A DNA stretch of 64,000 bases from positions 744,001-808,000 of the forward strand of contig NC_014313.1 of NCBI RefSeq assembly GCF_000143145.1, read 5' to 3'. Source of the DNA: Hyphomicrobium denitrificans ATCC 51888 (GTDB taxonomy: Bacteria; Pseudomonadota; Alphaproteobacteria; Rhizobiales; Hyphomicrobiaceae). Below the pieces are notes generated by a model. The model was not told the DNA's origin and ran no database searches. It was given only the letters and a program-made list of their open reading frames with translations. Shown here piece by piece: positions 57,714 through 64,000 of the stretch; the stretch's first letter is position 1; each line of letters starts with the position of its first letter. The position numbers and the translations under genes are program-made.

Positions 57714-58076
57714 TTAATTCCAGGTGTGCAGCAGGATCTGCCAGCCTGACCCCTCGCGGGCCAGCACGTTGACCCAGTTGCCGCCGAAGCTTGCGCCTTC
57801 GCCTTTCTCGCCGGGTCCAGTCAGATTCCACGTGCCGCTGGCAATCACCGTATCGCCGCGATCAATGACGGAAGTGACTTTGATGTCATGTTTCGTCAAG
57901 CCGTTAGCGCGAATGCCGGCGAAAAACTTCGCGATCGCATCGCGGCCCTCGATCGGTGTGCCACCAGAGGGGATCACGCGGCCTGAGGCGGCATAGAAAC
58001 TGCCGAGCTTTTCCGTGTCGCCGGAGTTGAATGTGTCGTCCCAGGCTTTTGCAACCGTTTCGAGCGCATTCGTCAT
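57714..58076 (-). CDS. SgcJ/SnoaL-like (DUF4440-type) protein
   Basis: The 120-residue protein adopts the NTF2-like fold by sequence: TVAKAWDDTFNSGDTEKLGSFY, IEGRDAIAKFFAGI and a C-terminal strand WQILLHTWN. Members are small hydrolases, isomerases or ligand-binding proteins of varied function. GGAG lies before the ATG at 58076. The gene is divergent from the tetR-like gene and shares its operators, so it is the probable target of that repressor. Confidence 0.8.
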   Translation of the reverse strand: MTNALETVAKAWDDTFNSGDTEKLGSFYAASGRVIPSGGTPIEGRDAIAKFFAGIRANGLTKHDIKVTSVIDRGDTVIASGTWNLTGPGEKGEGASFGGNWVNVLAREGSGWQILLHTWN

Positions 58077-58119
58077 TTCAATCTCCAATATAATCGACAA
58101 GTTCAGCGACGCGCGGTAT

Positions 58120-58139
58120 TTGTGACCGCATGGTTACAA
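58120..58139. promoter_or_regulatory. TetR-type operator in the divergent promoter
   Basis: TTGTGACCGCATGGTTACAA is an inverted repeat (7 of 8 arm bases pair) lying between the SnoaL-like and tetR-like genes. Confidence 0.45.
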
Positions 58140-58170
58140 GTAGTCACCCCGCGCTGGGAGTCAAACCGAA

Positions 58171-58848
58171 ATGACCAATCGGTCACAAATGCCGCGGCGC
58201 GCGGACGCTCCGGTCAGGCTTCACTTGCCCGCCGCGGAGCGCGAGCGTCAAATCATCGAGGCGGCGGCGCAGTTTTTTTCGGACAATGGGTTTGAAGGGC
58301 AGACGCGAGAGCTCGCCAAGACGATGGGCATCACGCATTCAGCCATTTTCCGATATTTTCCGACGAAGGATGCGCTGATCGAGCGAGTCTACGAGCATGT
58401 GTTTGTTGCGCGTTGGGATTCGGCTTGGAAAGCGCTCATTTGTGATCGATCGCTGCCGATCGAAGCGCGGCTGATACAATTCTATTCCGAGTATACGGAG
58501 CGGATCTTCGACGCCCGCTGGATGCGCATTTTCATGTTTGCGGGCCTCAAGGGTCATCCCATGACGCATCGTTATGTTGCGCTCATACGGAACCAGTTCA
58601 TCAAGCCGTGCTGCAACGAGCTACGCGCGGATTTGGCTCTGCCAACCATCGCTACAGTCGCCATTACGCCGCGCGAAGAAGAACTATTCTGGGGACTGCA
58701 CGGAGCTGTGTTCTATCTGGGCATCCGGACGTTCATCTACGAGGTGCGGACCTCTCCGAACCGTGCCGAAGTCATTCGCGATCAGGTGCAGACATTTCTT
58801 GCAGGTGCGCCGCGCATTTTGCGCGAGGCTGTAATTGCGCCCAAATGA
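58171..58848 (+). CDS. TetR/AcrR-family transcriptional regulator
   Basis: The 225-residue protein has an N-terminal helix-turn-helix (EAAAQFFSDNGFEGQTRELAK, GITHSAIFRYFPTKDALIERVYEHVF) and an all-helical effector domain. The first codons overlap the second operator copy, TGACCAATCGGTCA (58172-58185), an inverted repeat like that at 58120, suggesting autorepression. The inducer is unknown. Confidence 0.88.
   Translation: MTNRSQMPRRADAPVRLHLPAAERERQIIEAAAQFFSDNGFEGQTRELAKTMGITHSAIFRYFPTKDALIERVYEHVFVARWDSAWKALICDRSLPIEARLIQFYSEYTERIFDARWMRIFMFAGLKGHPMTHRYVALIRNQFIKPCCNELRADLALPTIATVAITPREEELFWGLHGAVFYLGIRTFIYEVRTSPNRAEVIRDQVQTFLAGAPRILREAVIAPK
58172..58185. promoter_or_regulatory. Second TetR-type operator, at the tetR start codon
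   Basis: TGACC-AATC-GGTCA is a perfect inverted repeat overlapping the start of the tetR-like gene; similar half-sites are in the 58120 copy. Confidence 0.42.
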
Positions 58849-58878
58849 TAAAGGCCGGCTTTCACCGGCCTTTATCAT
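58845..58878. terminator. Bidirectional hairpin terminator
   Basis: GATAAAGGCCGG and CCGGCCTTTATC form a perfect 12-bp stem between the convergent tetR-like and ridA-like genes. The T- and A-rich stem ends suit both directions. It overlaps the tetR-like stop codon. Confidence 0.8.
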
Positions 58879-58884
58879 GTACGC

Positions 58885-59277
58885 TCAAGAGAGCTGCGCG
58901 TAGACTTCTATTTCGACTTTCTGCCACGGCCTCAACATTGAAGAGACCTGAATGAGCGTGCTAGCCGGCCGGATCTTATCGAAAGTTTCGAGGTGCGCTT
59001 TCGCCACGTCCTCTGCATCGTTGACGTCGCGAAGATAAACGACGGTGCGCACGACGTCCGCTGCGGTTGCGCCGGCTTCGCCCAAAGCTTTTTCTATGAT
59101 CTCCAGTGCTGCGCGTGCCTGCGCATAGGCGTCGCTCTTTTCGTGCCCGGCTGGTGCGCATGTTCCGGAGACATGAATGTCTTTGCCGAAGCGCACAGCT
59201 CGCGAGTAGCCGAAAACGGATTCGTATGCGCCACCGGACGAGATGTTGACGCGCTGTGCTGCATTGTTCTTGGGCAT
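58885..59277 (-). CDS. RidA-family protein
   Basis: The 130-residue protein has the YjgF/RidA fold: AVRFGKDIHVSGTCAP, ARAALEIIEKALGEAGATAADVVRTVVYLRD, STLIQVSSMLRPWQKVEIEVYAQ. The RidA arginine occurs in the region RPASTLIQVSS. Members remove reactive enamine/imine intermediates of amino acid metabolism; paralogues serve other pathways. It is 17 bases after the FAD oxidoreductase in the same direction, so it probably handles that enzyme's imine product. Confidence 0.88.
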   Translation of the reverse strand: MPKNNAAQRVNISSGGAYESVFGYSRAVRFGKDIHVSGTCAPAGHEKSDAYAQARAALEIIEKALGEAGATAADVVRTVVYLRDVNDAEDVAKAHLETFDKIRPASTLIQVSSMLRPWQKVEIEVYAQLS

Positions 59278-59294
59278 TCGTATTTTCCGATCCT

Positions 59295-60656
59295 CTAGAT
59301 GTTGGTTGCGTCTCGAAAGCGATACCAAGTCTCGACCGTTGGCACGGCGCGCTTGGCGATAGGGTGGGCGGGGAACGCGGGGAAGGTCAGATCGTCGAAG
59401 GCGGTTTGACCCTCGGATTTGCCGAGGACCTGCAAGGCGATCTTGTTGCCGAAGTAGGTAGCGCGCGAAACGCCTGTGCCGCAGTAGCCAACGGCGTAAT
59501 GCACGCCGGATGCGGCGCGGCCGAGATGCGGAACTTCATCGAATGTGTAGCCGATGAGGCCGTCCCAGCCGTGCGTAACACGCACGTCTTTCAAATCCGG
59601 AAAGACGGCGAGCATGTCGCGTGCGAGGTGACGGTAAGCGACGGGCGATCTGTCGGATGCCAGTCGTCCGATGCGTCCGCCCCAAAGGATGCGACGCGCA
59701 TCCGGTGCGCCGCGGAAATAGTAGAAGACGCGATTGGTGTTGCCGTAGACGCGATTGTTCGGAAGCAGCCGATTGAAGAGGGCTTCGGGGAGTTCATCGG
59801 TCGCGATGATCGCTGATCCGATCGAAACGATGCGCCGGCCAAGCTCAGGCACGAGACCATTCGTGTAGCCGTTCGTGGCAATGATGACGTTTCTGGCGAA
59901 GCATTCGCCGGCACTGGTTCGAATGTTGAAGCCGCCGTTCGCTGCGGTGATCGCGGTGACGGGCGTGTGGTCGAGGATCGAACCGCCTGCGCCTTGAATT
60001 CTTTCCAGCAGCCCTGCGTGATATAATCCGGGATGCAGCGAGGCATCGTTTGGCAGAACGGAGCCGCCGAAGAACACGTCGCTGCCGATTTCGGACGATT
60101 GCTCAGACTTCGGAACCATGAAGCTTTCGACGCCCGCGATCTCTTTGAGATCTTGCATGTCGGCGGCCATCGCTTCGTAGTGTTCAGGACGAATGGCTGC
60201 GCGAAAGCGACCGCAGCGGCGAAAATAGCAGTCGATTTTTTCGTCAGCGATCAACTCGGCAATATAGTCGAGCATGCGCGTGCCTTCGCGCAGCATGTCC
60301 TCGGCTTTTTTTCGTCCGCGTAACGCAATCAGCTTCTTGACTCTGAACTTCTGATTGCCGCTGCCGACCTGTCCGCCGTTGCGCGTGCTGGCGCCGTATC
60401 CCGCGCGATCGCGCTCGAATAGGACAACCTGCCGCCCATTTTTGAGAAGCGTCAACGCCGCCGACAGTCCGGTGAATCCTGAACCTATGATCGCCACATC
60501 GCAGTGGCGCGGAACGGGTTTTTCCGAATGCGAAGGGCGCTCAGACAGCGCATCCCACCAGTACGGCCGATAGTGAAGCGCCTGCGCGGCGTGCACTTTT
60601 CCTGTTGCGAGTTCCACGGCCGATGGGTGGTCCGAAACTTCTCCGCTGGCGCTCAT
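59295..60656 (-). CDS. FAD-dependent oxidoreductase of the DAO family (PuuB-like)
   Basis: The 453-residue flavoenzyme has the FAD Rossmann motif VAIIGSGFTGLSAALTLLKNG, the DAO signature GYGASTRNGGQVGSG, and C-terminal GYCGTGVSRATYFGN. The group includes gamma-glutamylputrescine oxidoreductase and related amine oxidases. AGGGGA lies before the ATG at 60656. It is divergent from the glutamine synthetase-like gene and cotranscribed with a RidA-like gene. This arrangement suggests oxidation of an amine or gamma-glutamyl-amine linked to the neighbouring GmaS/GlnT enzyme. Confidence 0.85.
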   Translation of the reverse strand: MSASGEVSDHPSAVELATGKVHAAQALHYRPYWWDALSERPSHSEKPVPRHCDVAIIGSGFTGLSAALTLLKNGRQVVLFERDRAGYGASTRNGGQVGSGNQKFRVKKLIALRGRKKAEDMLREGTRMLDYIAELIADEKIDCYFRRCGRFRAAIRPEHYEAMAADMQDLKEIAGVESFMVPKSEQSSEIGSDVFFGGSVLPNDASLHPGLYHAGLLERIQGAGGSILDHTPVTAITAANGGFNIRTSAGECFARNVIIATNGYTNGLVPELGRRIVSIGSAIIATDELPEALFNRLLPNNRVYGNTNRVFYYFRGAPDARRILWGGRIGRLASDRSPVAYRHLARDMLAVFPDLKDVRVTHGWDGLIGYTFDEVPHLGRAASGVHYAVGYCGTGVSRATYFGNKIALQVLGKSEGQTAFDDLTFPAFPAHPIAKRAVPTVETWYRFRDATNI

Positions 60657-60699
60657 GCGTATTCCCCTAAAGTCGCGGTGTTTCATAGGCTACAAATTT

Positions 60700-60716
60700 A
60701 TTGCACTGTATGCAAT
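60700..60716. promoter_or_regulatory. Palindromic operator between the FAD oxidoreductase and gmaS/glnT
   Basis: ATTGCACTGTATGCAAT is an inverted repeat (TTGCA-N5-TGCAA) in the 127-base divergent intergenic region. It is a good candidate operator for a GntR-like or similar regulator of both directions. Confidence 0.42.
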
Positions 60717-60783
60717 ATGCCTTTATAAGTGATGCCACAAGAAAAAGCGGCCGCGCAATTCAGAACGCCGCGGGAGGAAGCTA

Positions 60784-62181
60784 ATGTTGCAGGCAGATCA
60801 CTGGACCTGGCGTCGTGTGCCGGGCCAATACGCGACGCCAACCAACCTTGATGTCGCCAGCGCCAAGCAGTTCCTGGCGCAGAATCATATCCGCTACGTT
60901 CTCGCACAATTCGCTGACATTTATGGTGTCGCGAAAAGCAAGGCGGTTCCCGTCGAGCATTTTGAAGATGTGCTTACGGACGGCGTCGGATTTGCCGGCG
61001 GCGGTGTGTTCGGCATGCGCCTTGCTCCGCACGAACCCGAATACATGGTCGTGGGCGATCTCTCGACATTGACGCTCGTTCCGTGGGCGCCGGGATACGC
61101 GCGGGTGATGGGAACCGGGATGGTCAACGGCAAGCCTCATCCTATCGATACACGGAATATTCTGAAGGCGCAGATGGCTCGCTTGTCGGAGCGCGGGTGG
61201 ACGCTGCTCACCGGCATCGAGCCCGAGTTTTCGCTGCTGCAGAAGCTTCCGGACGGATCGATCGCTCCCTTCGACAGCACCGACAGCTTGCAGAAGCCAG
61301 CCTATGACTATCGAGGCTTATCTCGCGCCCGGACGTTCCTAGAGCGGGTTACGGAATGCCTGCAATCGCTCGGCATCGATGTTTATCAGATCGATCATGA
61401 AGACGCGAACGGCCAATACGAAATCAATTTCAAGTATGCCGACGCGCTGACTTCGGCCGATCAGATTCTTCTGTTCAAGATGGCTGCCGCCGAAATCGCG
61501 CACGAGCTTGGCGCGGTCTGTTCGTTCATGCCGAAACCCAAAAGCTCGATGACGGGCAACGGCATGCACATTCATTGCTCTATCGCGGACGCGGCGGGCA
61601 AGAATATCTTTCACGACGCCTCCGACAAGAACGGCATGGGACTGTCGCAGCTTGCGTATCACTTCATTGGCGGACTTCTCACGCACGCGCGGGCTCTCAC
61701 GGCACTGCTGGCGCCGTCGGTCAATTCCTACAAGCGTCTCGTGATCGGGCGCACGGCATCGGGTACGACGTGGGCGCCGGTGTTCGTTGCTTACGGTGAT
61801 AACAATCGGACGGCCATGGTGCGCATTCCTTATGGGCGCATCGAATTGCGCGTCGGCGATTCCGGAATGAACCCGTACCTTGCGCAGGCCGCGCTCATTG
61901 CAGCGGGCCTAGATGGCATCGATCGCAAGCTCGATCCGGGTCCGCCGCAGAACATCAATTTCTATGCGCTGACGCCGGCCGAGATCAAAGCGAAGAACAT
62001 TCAAATTCTTCCGCAGTCTCTCAGCGAGGCTATCGAGGCACTCGATCAGAGCGAACTGTTTCGGAAGACGCTTGGCGGCGACTTCATCGACGAATTCGTG
62101 TCGCTCAAGCGGGAGGAGTGGCTGGATTACCACCGGCACGTGTCCGATTGGGAAACACAGCGCTACCTCAGCTTCTTCTGA
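60784..62181 (+). CDS. glnT: Type III glutamine synthetase / gamma-glutamylmethylamide synthetase (GlnT/GmaS)
   Basis: Glutamine synthetase-fold ligase of 465 residues that joins ammonia or methylamine to glutamate using ATP. Catalytic regions include TGIEPEFSLLQKL, the nucleotide/metal motif GNGMHIHCSI, NSYKRLVIGRTASGTTWAP and RIELRVGDSGMNPYLAQ. It is followed by class II amidotransferase, GXGXG and glutamate synthase-like genes, the partners of N-methylglutamate synthase (mgsABC) or the rhizobial glxBCD. With that context it may act as GmaS for methylamine use. The distinction from GlnT needs the genes beyond the window end. Confidence 0.85.
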   Translation: MLQADHWTWRRVPGQYATPTNLDVASAKQFLAQNHIRYVLAQFADIYGVAKSKAVPVEHFEDVLTDGVGFAGGGVFGMRLAPHEPEYMVVGDLSTLTLVPWAPGYARVMGTGMVNGKPHPIDTRNILKAQMARLSERGWTLLTGIEPEFSLLQKLPDGSIAPFDSTDSLQKPAYDYRGLSRARTFLERVTECLQSLGIDVYQIDHEDANGQYEINFKYADALTSADQILLFKMAAAEIAHELGAVCSFMPKPKSSMTGNGMHIHCSIADAAGKNIFHDASDKNGMGLSQLAYHFIGGLLTHARALTALLAPSVNSYKRLVIGRTASGTTWAPVFVAYGDNNRTAMVRIPYGRIELRVGDSGMNPYLAQAALIAAGLDGIDRKLDPGPPQNINFYALTPAEIKAKNIQILPQSLSEAIEALDQSELFRKTLGGDFIDEFVSLKREEWLDYHRHVSDWETQRYLSFF

Positions 62182-62210
62182 GGCGGCGTACACAGCAGGA
62201 GAAAAATATC

Positions 62211-63110
62211 ATGTGCGGCATCGCCGGACTGTTTATCAAAAATCCAAAGCTCGAGCCGCAGCTCGGCGAGCTTCTCACGAAAATGACGTCAACGCTGTGC
62301 AGCCGGGGTCCCGACTCGGCCGGCTTCGCGATCTACAGCGCGGGCCAGGATGGCAAGACGAAGCTTACCATCGCTGGGCCGTCGGCAGATTATGATATCG
62401 CCACGGCTGCGGAAAAGCTGCGTGCGGCGGTCGCTCCGAAGGCGCCGACGGCCATTCACTATTCGCACGCTGTGCTAACTCTCACGGCCAACGAAGCACG
62501 GCATGCGCGCGAGTGGCTTGAAGCCAATCTGCCGGATGTCAACGTCGTCAGCGAAGGCCACCGGCTCGAAATTTTCAAAGAGGTCGGATATCCCGACGAC
62601 GTGGCCGCGCTGTTCGGCATTGGCGCGATGTCGGGCTCGCACGGCATTACGCATACCCGCATGGCGACTGAGTCGGCGGTGAGCACGGATGGTGCGCATC
62701 CGTTTTCGACGGGCGCCGATCAATGCCTGGTGCATAACGGCTCGCTTTCCAATCACGCGAGTCTGCGGCGGCAGCTGCAGCGCGACGGCATAAAAATAAA
62801 AACGCAGAACGATAGCGAGGTCGCGGCCGGCTATCTCACGAAGCAGATGCGCAGCGGGCAGACGCTCGAAGGCGCGCTCAAATCCAGCCTCGACGATCTC
62901 GATGGGTTCTTCACATTCGTTGTCGGGACGGAAAAGGGATTCGGCGTTCTTCGCGATCCGATCGCGTGCAAACCGGCCGTAATGGCGGAAACCGACGACT
63001 ACGTCGCGTTCGCGTCCGAATACAAGAGCCTCGCGGGCCTTCCGGGAATATCCGGCGCCAAGGTTTGGGAGCCGAAGCCAGCCACCGTTTACTTCTGGGA
63101 GCGCAGCTAA
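62211..63110 (+). CDS. Class II glutamine amidotransferase (MgsA/GlxB-like)
   Basis: The 299-residue Ntn-type glutamine amidotransferase domain begins with the nucleophile Cys2 (MCGIAGLFIK). The GSHGITHTRMATESAVSTDGA and CLVHNGSLSNHASLR segments are the usual glutaminase site. It stands alone, as in the multi-subunit N-methylglutamate synthase MgsABC, where subunit A releases ammonia from glutamine or gamma-glutamylmethylamide. AGGAG precedes the ATG. The stop overlaps the next start by 1 base. Confidence 0.87.
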   Translation: MCGIAGLFIKNPKLEPQLGELLTKMTSTLCSRGPDSAGFAIYSAGQDGKTKLTIAGPSADYDIATAAEKLRAAVAPKAPTAIHYSHAVLTLTANEARHAREWLEANLPDVNVVSEGHRLEIFKEVGYPDDVAALFGIGAMSGSHGITHTRMATESAVSTDGAHPFSTGADQCLVHNGSLSNHASLRRQLQRDGIKIKTQNDSEVAAGYLTKQMRSGQTLEGALKSSLDDLDGFFTFVVGTEKGFGVLRDPIACKPAVMAETDDYVAFASEYKSLAGLPGISGAKVWEPKPATVYFWERS

Positions 63111-63799
63111 TGCCGAATATCGATCTTTCAAAAACGCGCGTCCGCGAACTCAACGCGGCGCTGCATCAGCTGAAGCCCGATACGAATGAAACGCTCTGGA
63201 CGATTACGAATCCCGGCGGCGAGCATTCGATTGCTGCGGGTGTCGACGCTGAAGTCACCATCAATATCCAGGGCAATGCCGGATACTACTGCGGCGGCAT
63301 GAACAAGCACGCGACGATTGTCGTTGATGGAAGCGCCGGGCAGGGTGTCGGCGAAAACATGATGTCGGGGCTCATTCACGTCAAAGGCGACGCGAGCCAG
63401 AGCGCGGGCGCCACGGGGCGCGGCGGACGTCTGATCGTCGATGGCAATGCGTCGGCGCGTTGCGGCATTTCGATGAAAGGCATCGACATCGTCGTCAAGG
63501 GCGACATCGGTCATCTTTCCGCGTTCATGGGTCAGAACGGACGCCTCGTCGTGTTCGGTGAAGCCGGAGAGGCTCTGGGCGACTCTCTCTATGAAGCGCG
63601 CATCTATGTGCGGGGGCCCGTCGCGAGCCTCGGTGCAGACTGCATCGAAAAGCAAATGCGCGACGAGCACAAAGCCGAACTGCACGAGCTCCTGAAGCTA
63701 TCAGGAGAGGCGTTCAAGGTGGATGTCGCGGAGTTCCGCCGCTACGGCTCCGCGCGCAAGCTCTACAACTTCAACATCGATAACGCGGGAGCGTACTGA
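63110..63799 (+). CDS. GXGXG-domain subunit (MgsB/GlxC-like)
   Basis: The 229-residue protein has the right-handed beta-helix GXGXG domain of the glutamate synthase C-terminus: VTINIQGNAGYYCGGMNKHA, GSAGQGVGENMMSGLIHVKG, GATGRGGRLIVDGNASARCGISMKG. It is the second subunit of an MgsABC/GlxBCD complex. It begins at the stop of the amidotransferase gene and overlaps the next gene's ATG by 1 base, so translation is coupled. Confidence 0.87.
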   Translation: MPNIDLSKTRVRELNAALHQLKPDTNETLWTITNPGGEHSIAAGVDAEVTINIQGNAGYYCGGMNKHATIVVDGSAGQGVGENMMSGLIHVKGDASQSAGATGRGGRLIVDGNASARCGISMKGIDIVVKGDIGHLSAFMGQNGRLVVFGEAGEALGDSLYEARIYVRGPVASLGADCIEKQMRDEHKAELHELLKLSGEAFKVDVAEFRRYGSARKLYNFNIDNAGAY

Positions 63800-64000
63800 T
63801 GACCCAGCATGAACGGTCTTGGCCAACCACGACTCCGCGTCCGTCGGCGACCTTCGATGATTACACGCTGTCGGAAATCCGACGCGCGGCTGCAACGGGT
63901 ATCTATGATATCCGCGGCGGCGGGTCGAAGCGGAAGCTCCCGAATTTCGACGATCTGCTTCTTCTCGGCGCATCGATGTCGCGCTATCCGCTGGAAGGAT
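63799..64000 (+). CDS. Glutamate synthase-like FMN subunit, partial (MgsC/GlxD-like)
   Basis: Only the first 67 codons are inside the window. The reading (SEIRRAAATGIYDIRGGGSK, KLPNFDDLLLLGASMSRYPL) is the N-terminus of the FMN-binding glutamate synthase-like subunit. It starts at ATG 63799, overlapping the mgsB/glxC-like stop. Completes the three-subunit complex. The gene is truncated by the window end, not by mutation. Confidence 0.82.
   Translation, partial: MTQHERSWPTTTPRPSATFDDYTLSEIRRAAATGIYDIRGGGSKRKLPNFDDLLLLGASMSRYPLEG

Noticed and set aside
1..64000. tRNA, rRNA, CRISPR, insertion sequence or prophage genes
   Set aside because: No T-loop/acceptor patterns, regularly spaced repeats, transposase or phage proteins were seen on either strand by eye.

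Overview
The window reads as chromosome of a Hyphomicrobium-like methylotrophic alphaproteobacterium (Hyphomicrobiales). The main reasons are a complete methanethiol oxidase cluster (mtoX, an SCO-like gene and a MauG-like gene), the start of a gmaS/glnT-mgs/glx operon for methylamine or glutamine-family nitrogen metabolism, an Irr-type Fur regulator, an alphaproteobacterial LexA box (GAAC-N7-GAAC) on an imuA-imuB-dnaE2 cassette, HWE-type histidine kinases and a bacteriophytochrome. The assignment is an inference from gene content. No rRNA, tRNA, CRISPR array, IS element or prophage was recognised.

Region 1 (0-25 kb) is a sulfur and redox island. It opens with sulfide:quinone oxidoreductase, a Blh-like phosphatase/sulfurtransferase, a TauE/SafE permease and an MBL-fold hydrolase. 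Then come an orphan NarL-type regulator whose phospho-acceptor Asp is replaced by Asn, a broken LysR gene, a FixJ-type two-component pair, and an operon of an atypical acyl-CoA-dehydrogenase-like flavoprotein with two small proteins (one Nif11-like). After azoreductase and 1-Cys peroxiredoxin comes a tight AlkB-like membrane di-iron oxygenase / truncated haemoglobin / XylA-like reductase operon, then Irr. Next are a MetX-like hydrolase, a flavin reductase, an ETHE1-type persulfide dioxygenase and mtoX-SCO-MauG. A recurrent CGTA(G/A)-containing intergenic motif links several of these promoters and may mark a regulon.

Region 2 (25-31 kb) is a vitamin B12 salvage locus: cobalamin riboswitch, BtuB-like receptor, an unknown soluble protein, TonB, an unknown small membrane protein and CbiZ. 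Region 3 (31-38 kb) holds DNA-damage tolerance genes: dinB, a DUF1523-like protein, and LexA-boxed imuA-imuB-dnaE2.

Region 4 (38.5-44 kb) is the most striking. It carries a sulfate-binding protein, serine acetyltransferase, a family 2A encapsulin shell and a cysteine desulfurase. The desulfurase has a disordered N-terminal extension of about 340 residues with three copies of a GPSLxGxGxS motif, the expected cargo-loading region. Together they look like a sulfur-storing protein compartment fed by sulfate uptake and cysteine synthesis.

Region 5 (44-58 kb) has a porin, two adjacent CheB-type proteins (one a CheB-CheR-PAS-HWE kinase), a Crp/Fnr regulator, small stress-type membrane proteins and a bacteriophytochrome HWE kinase with a receiver. 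Region 6 (57.7-64 kb) has a SnoaL-like protein with its TetR regulator, RidA, a DAO-type FAD oxidoreductase and, divergently, glutamine synthetase-like gmaS/glnT with mgsA/glxB, mgsB/glxC and mgsC/glxD. The last gene runs off the window end.
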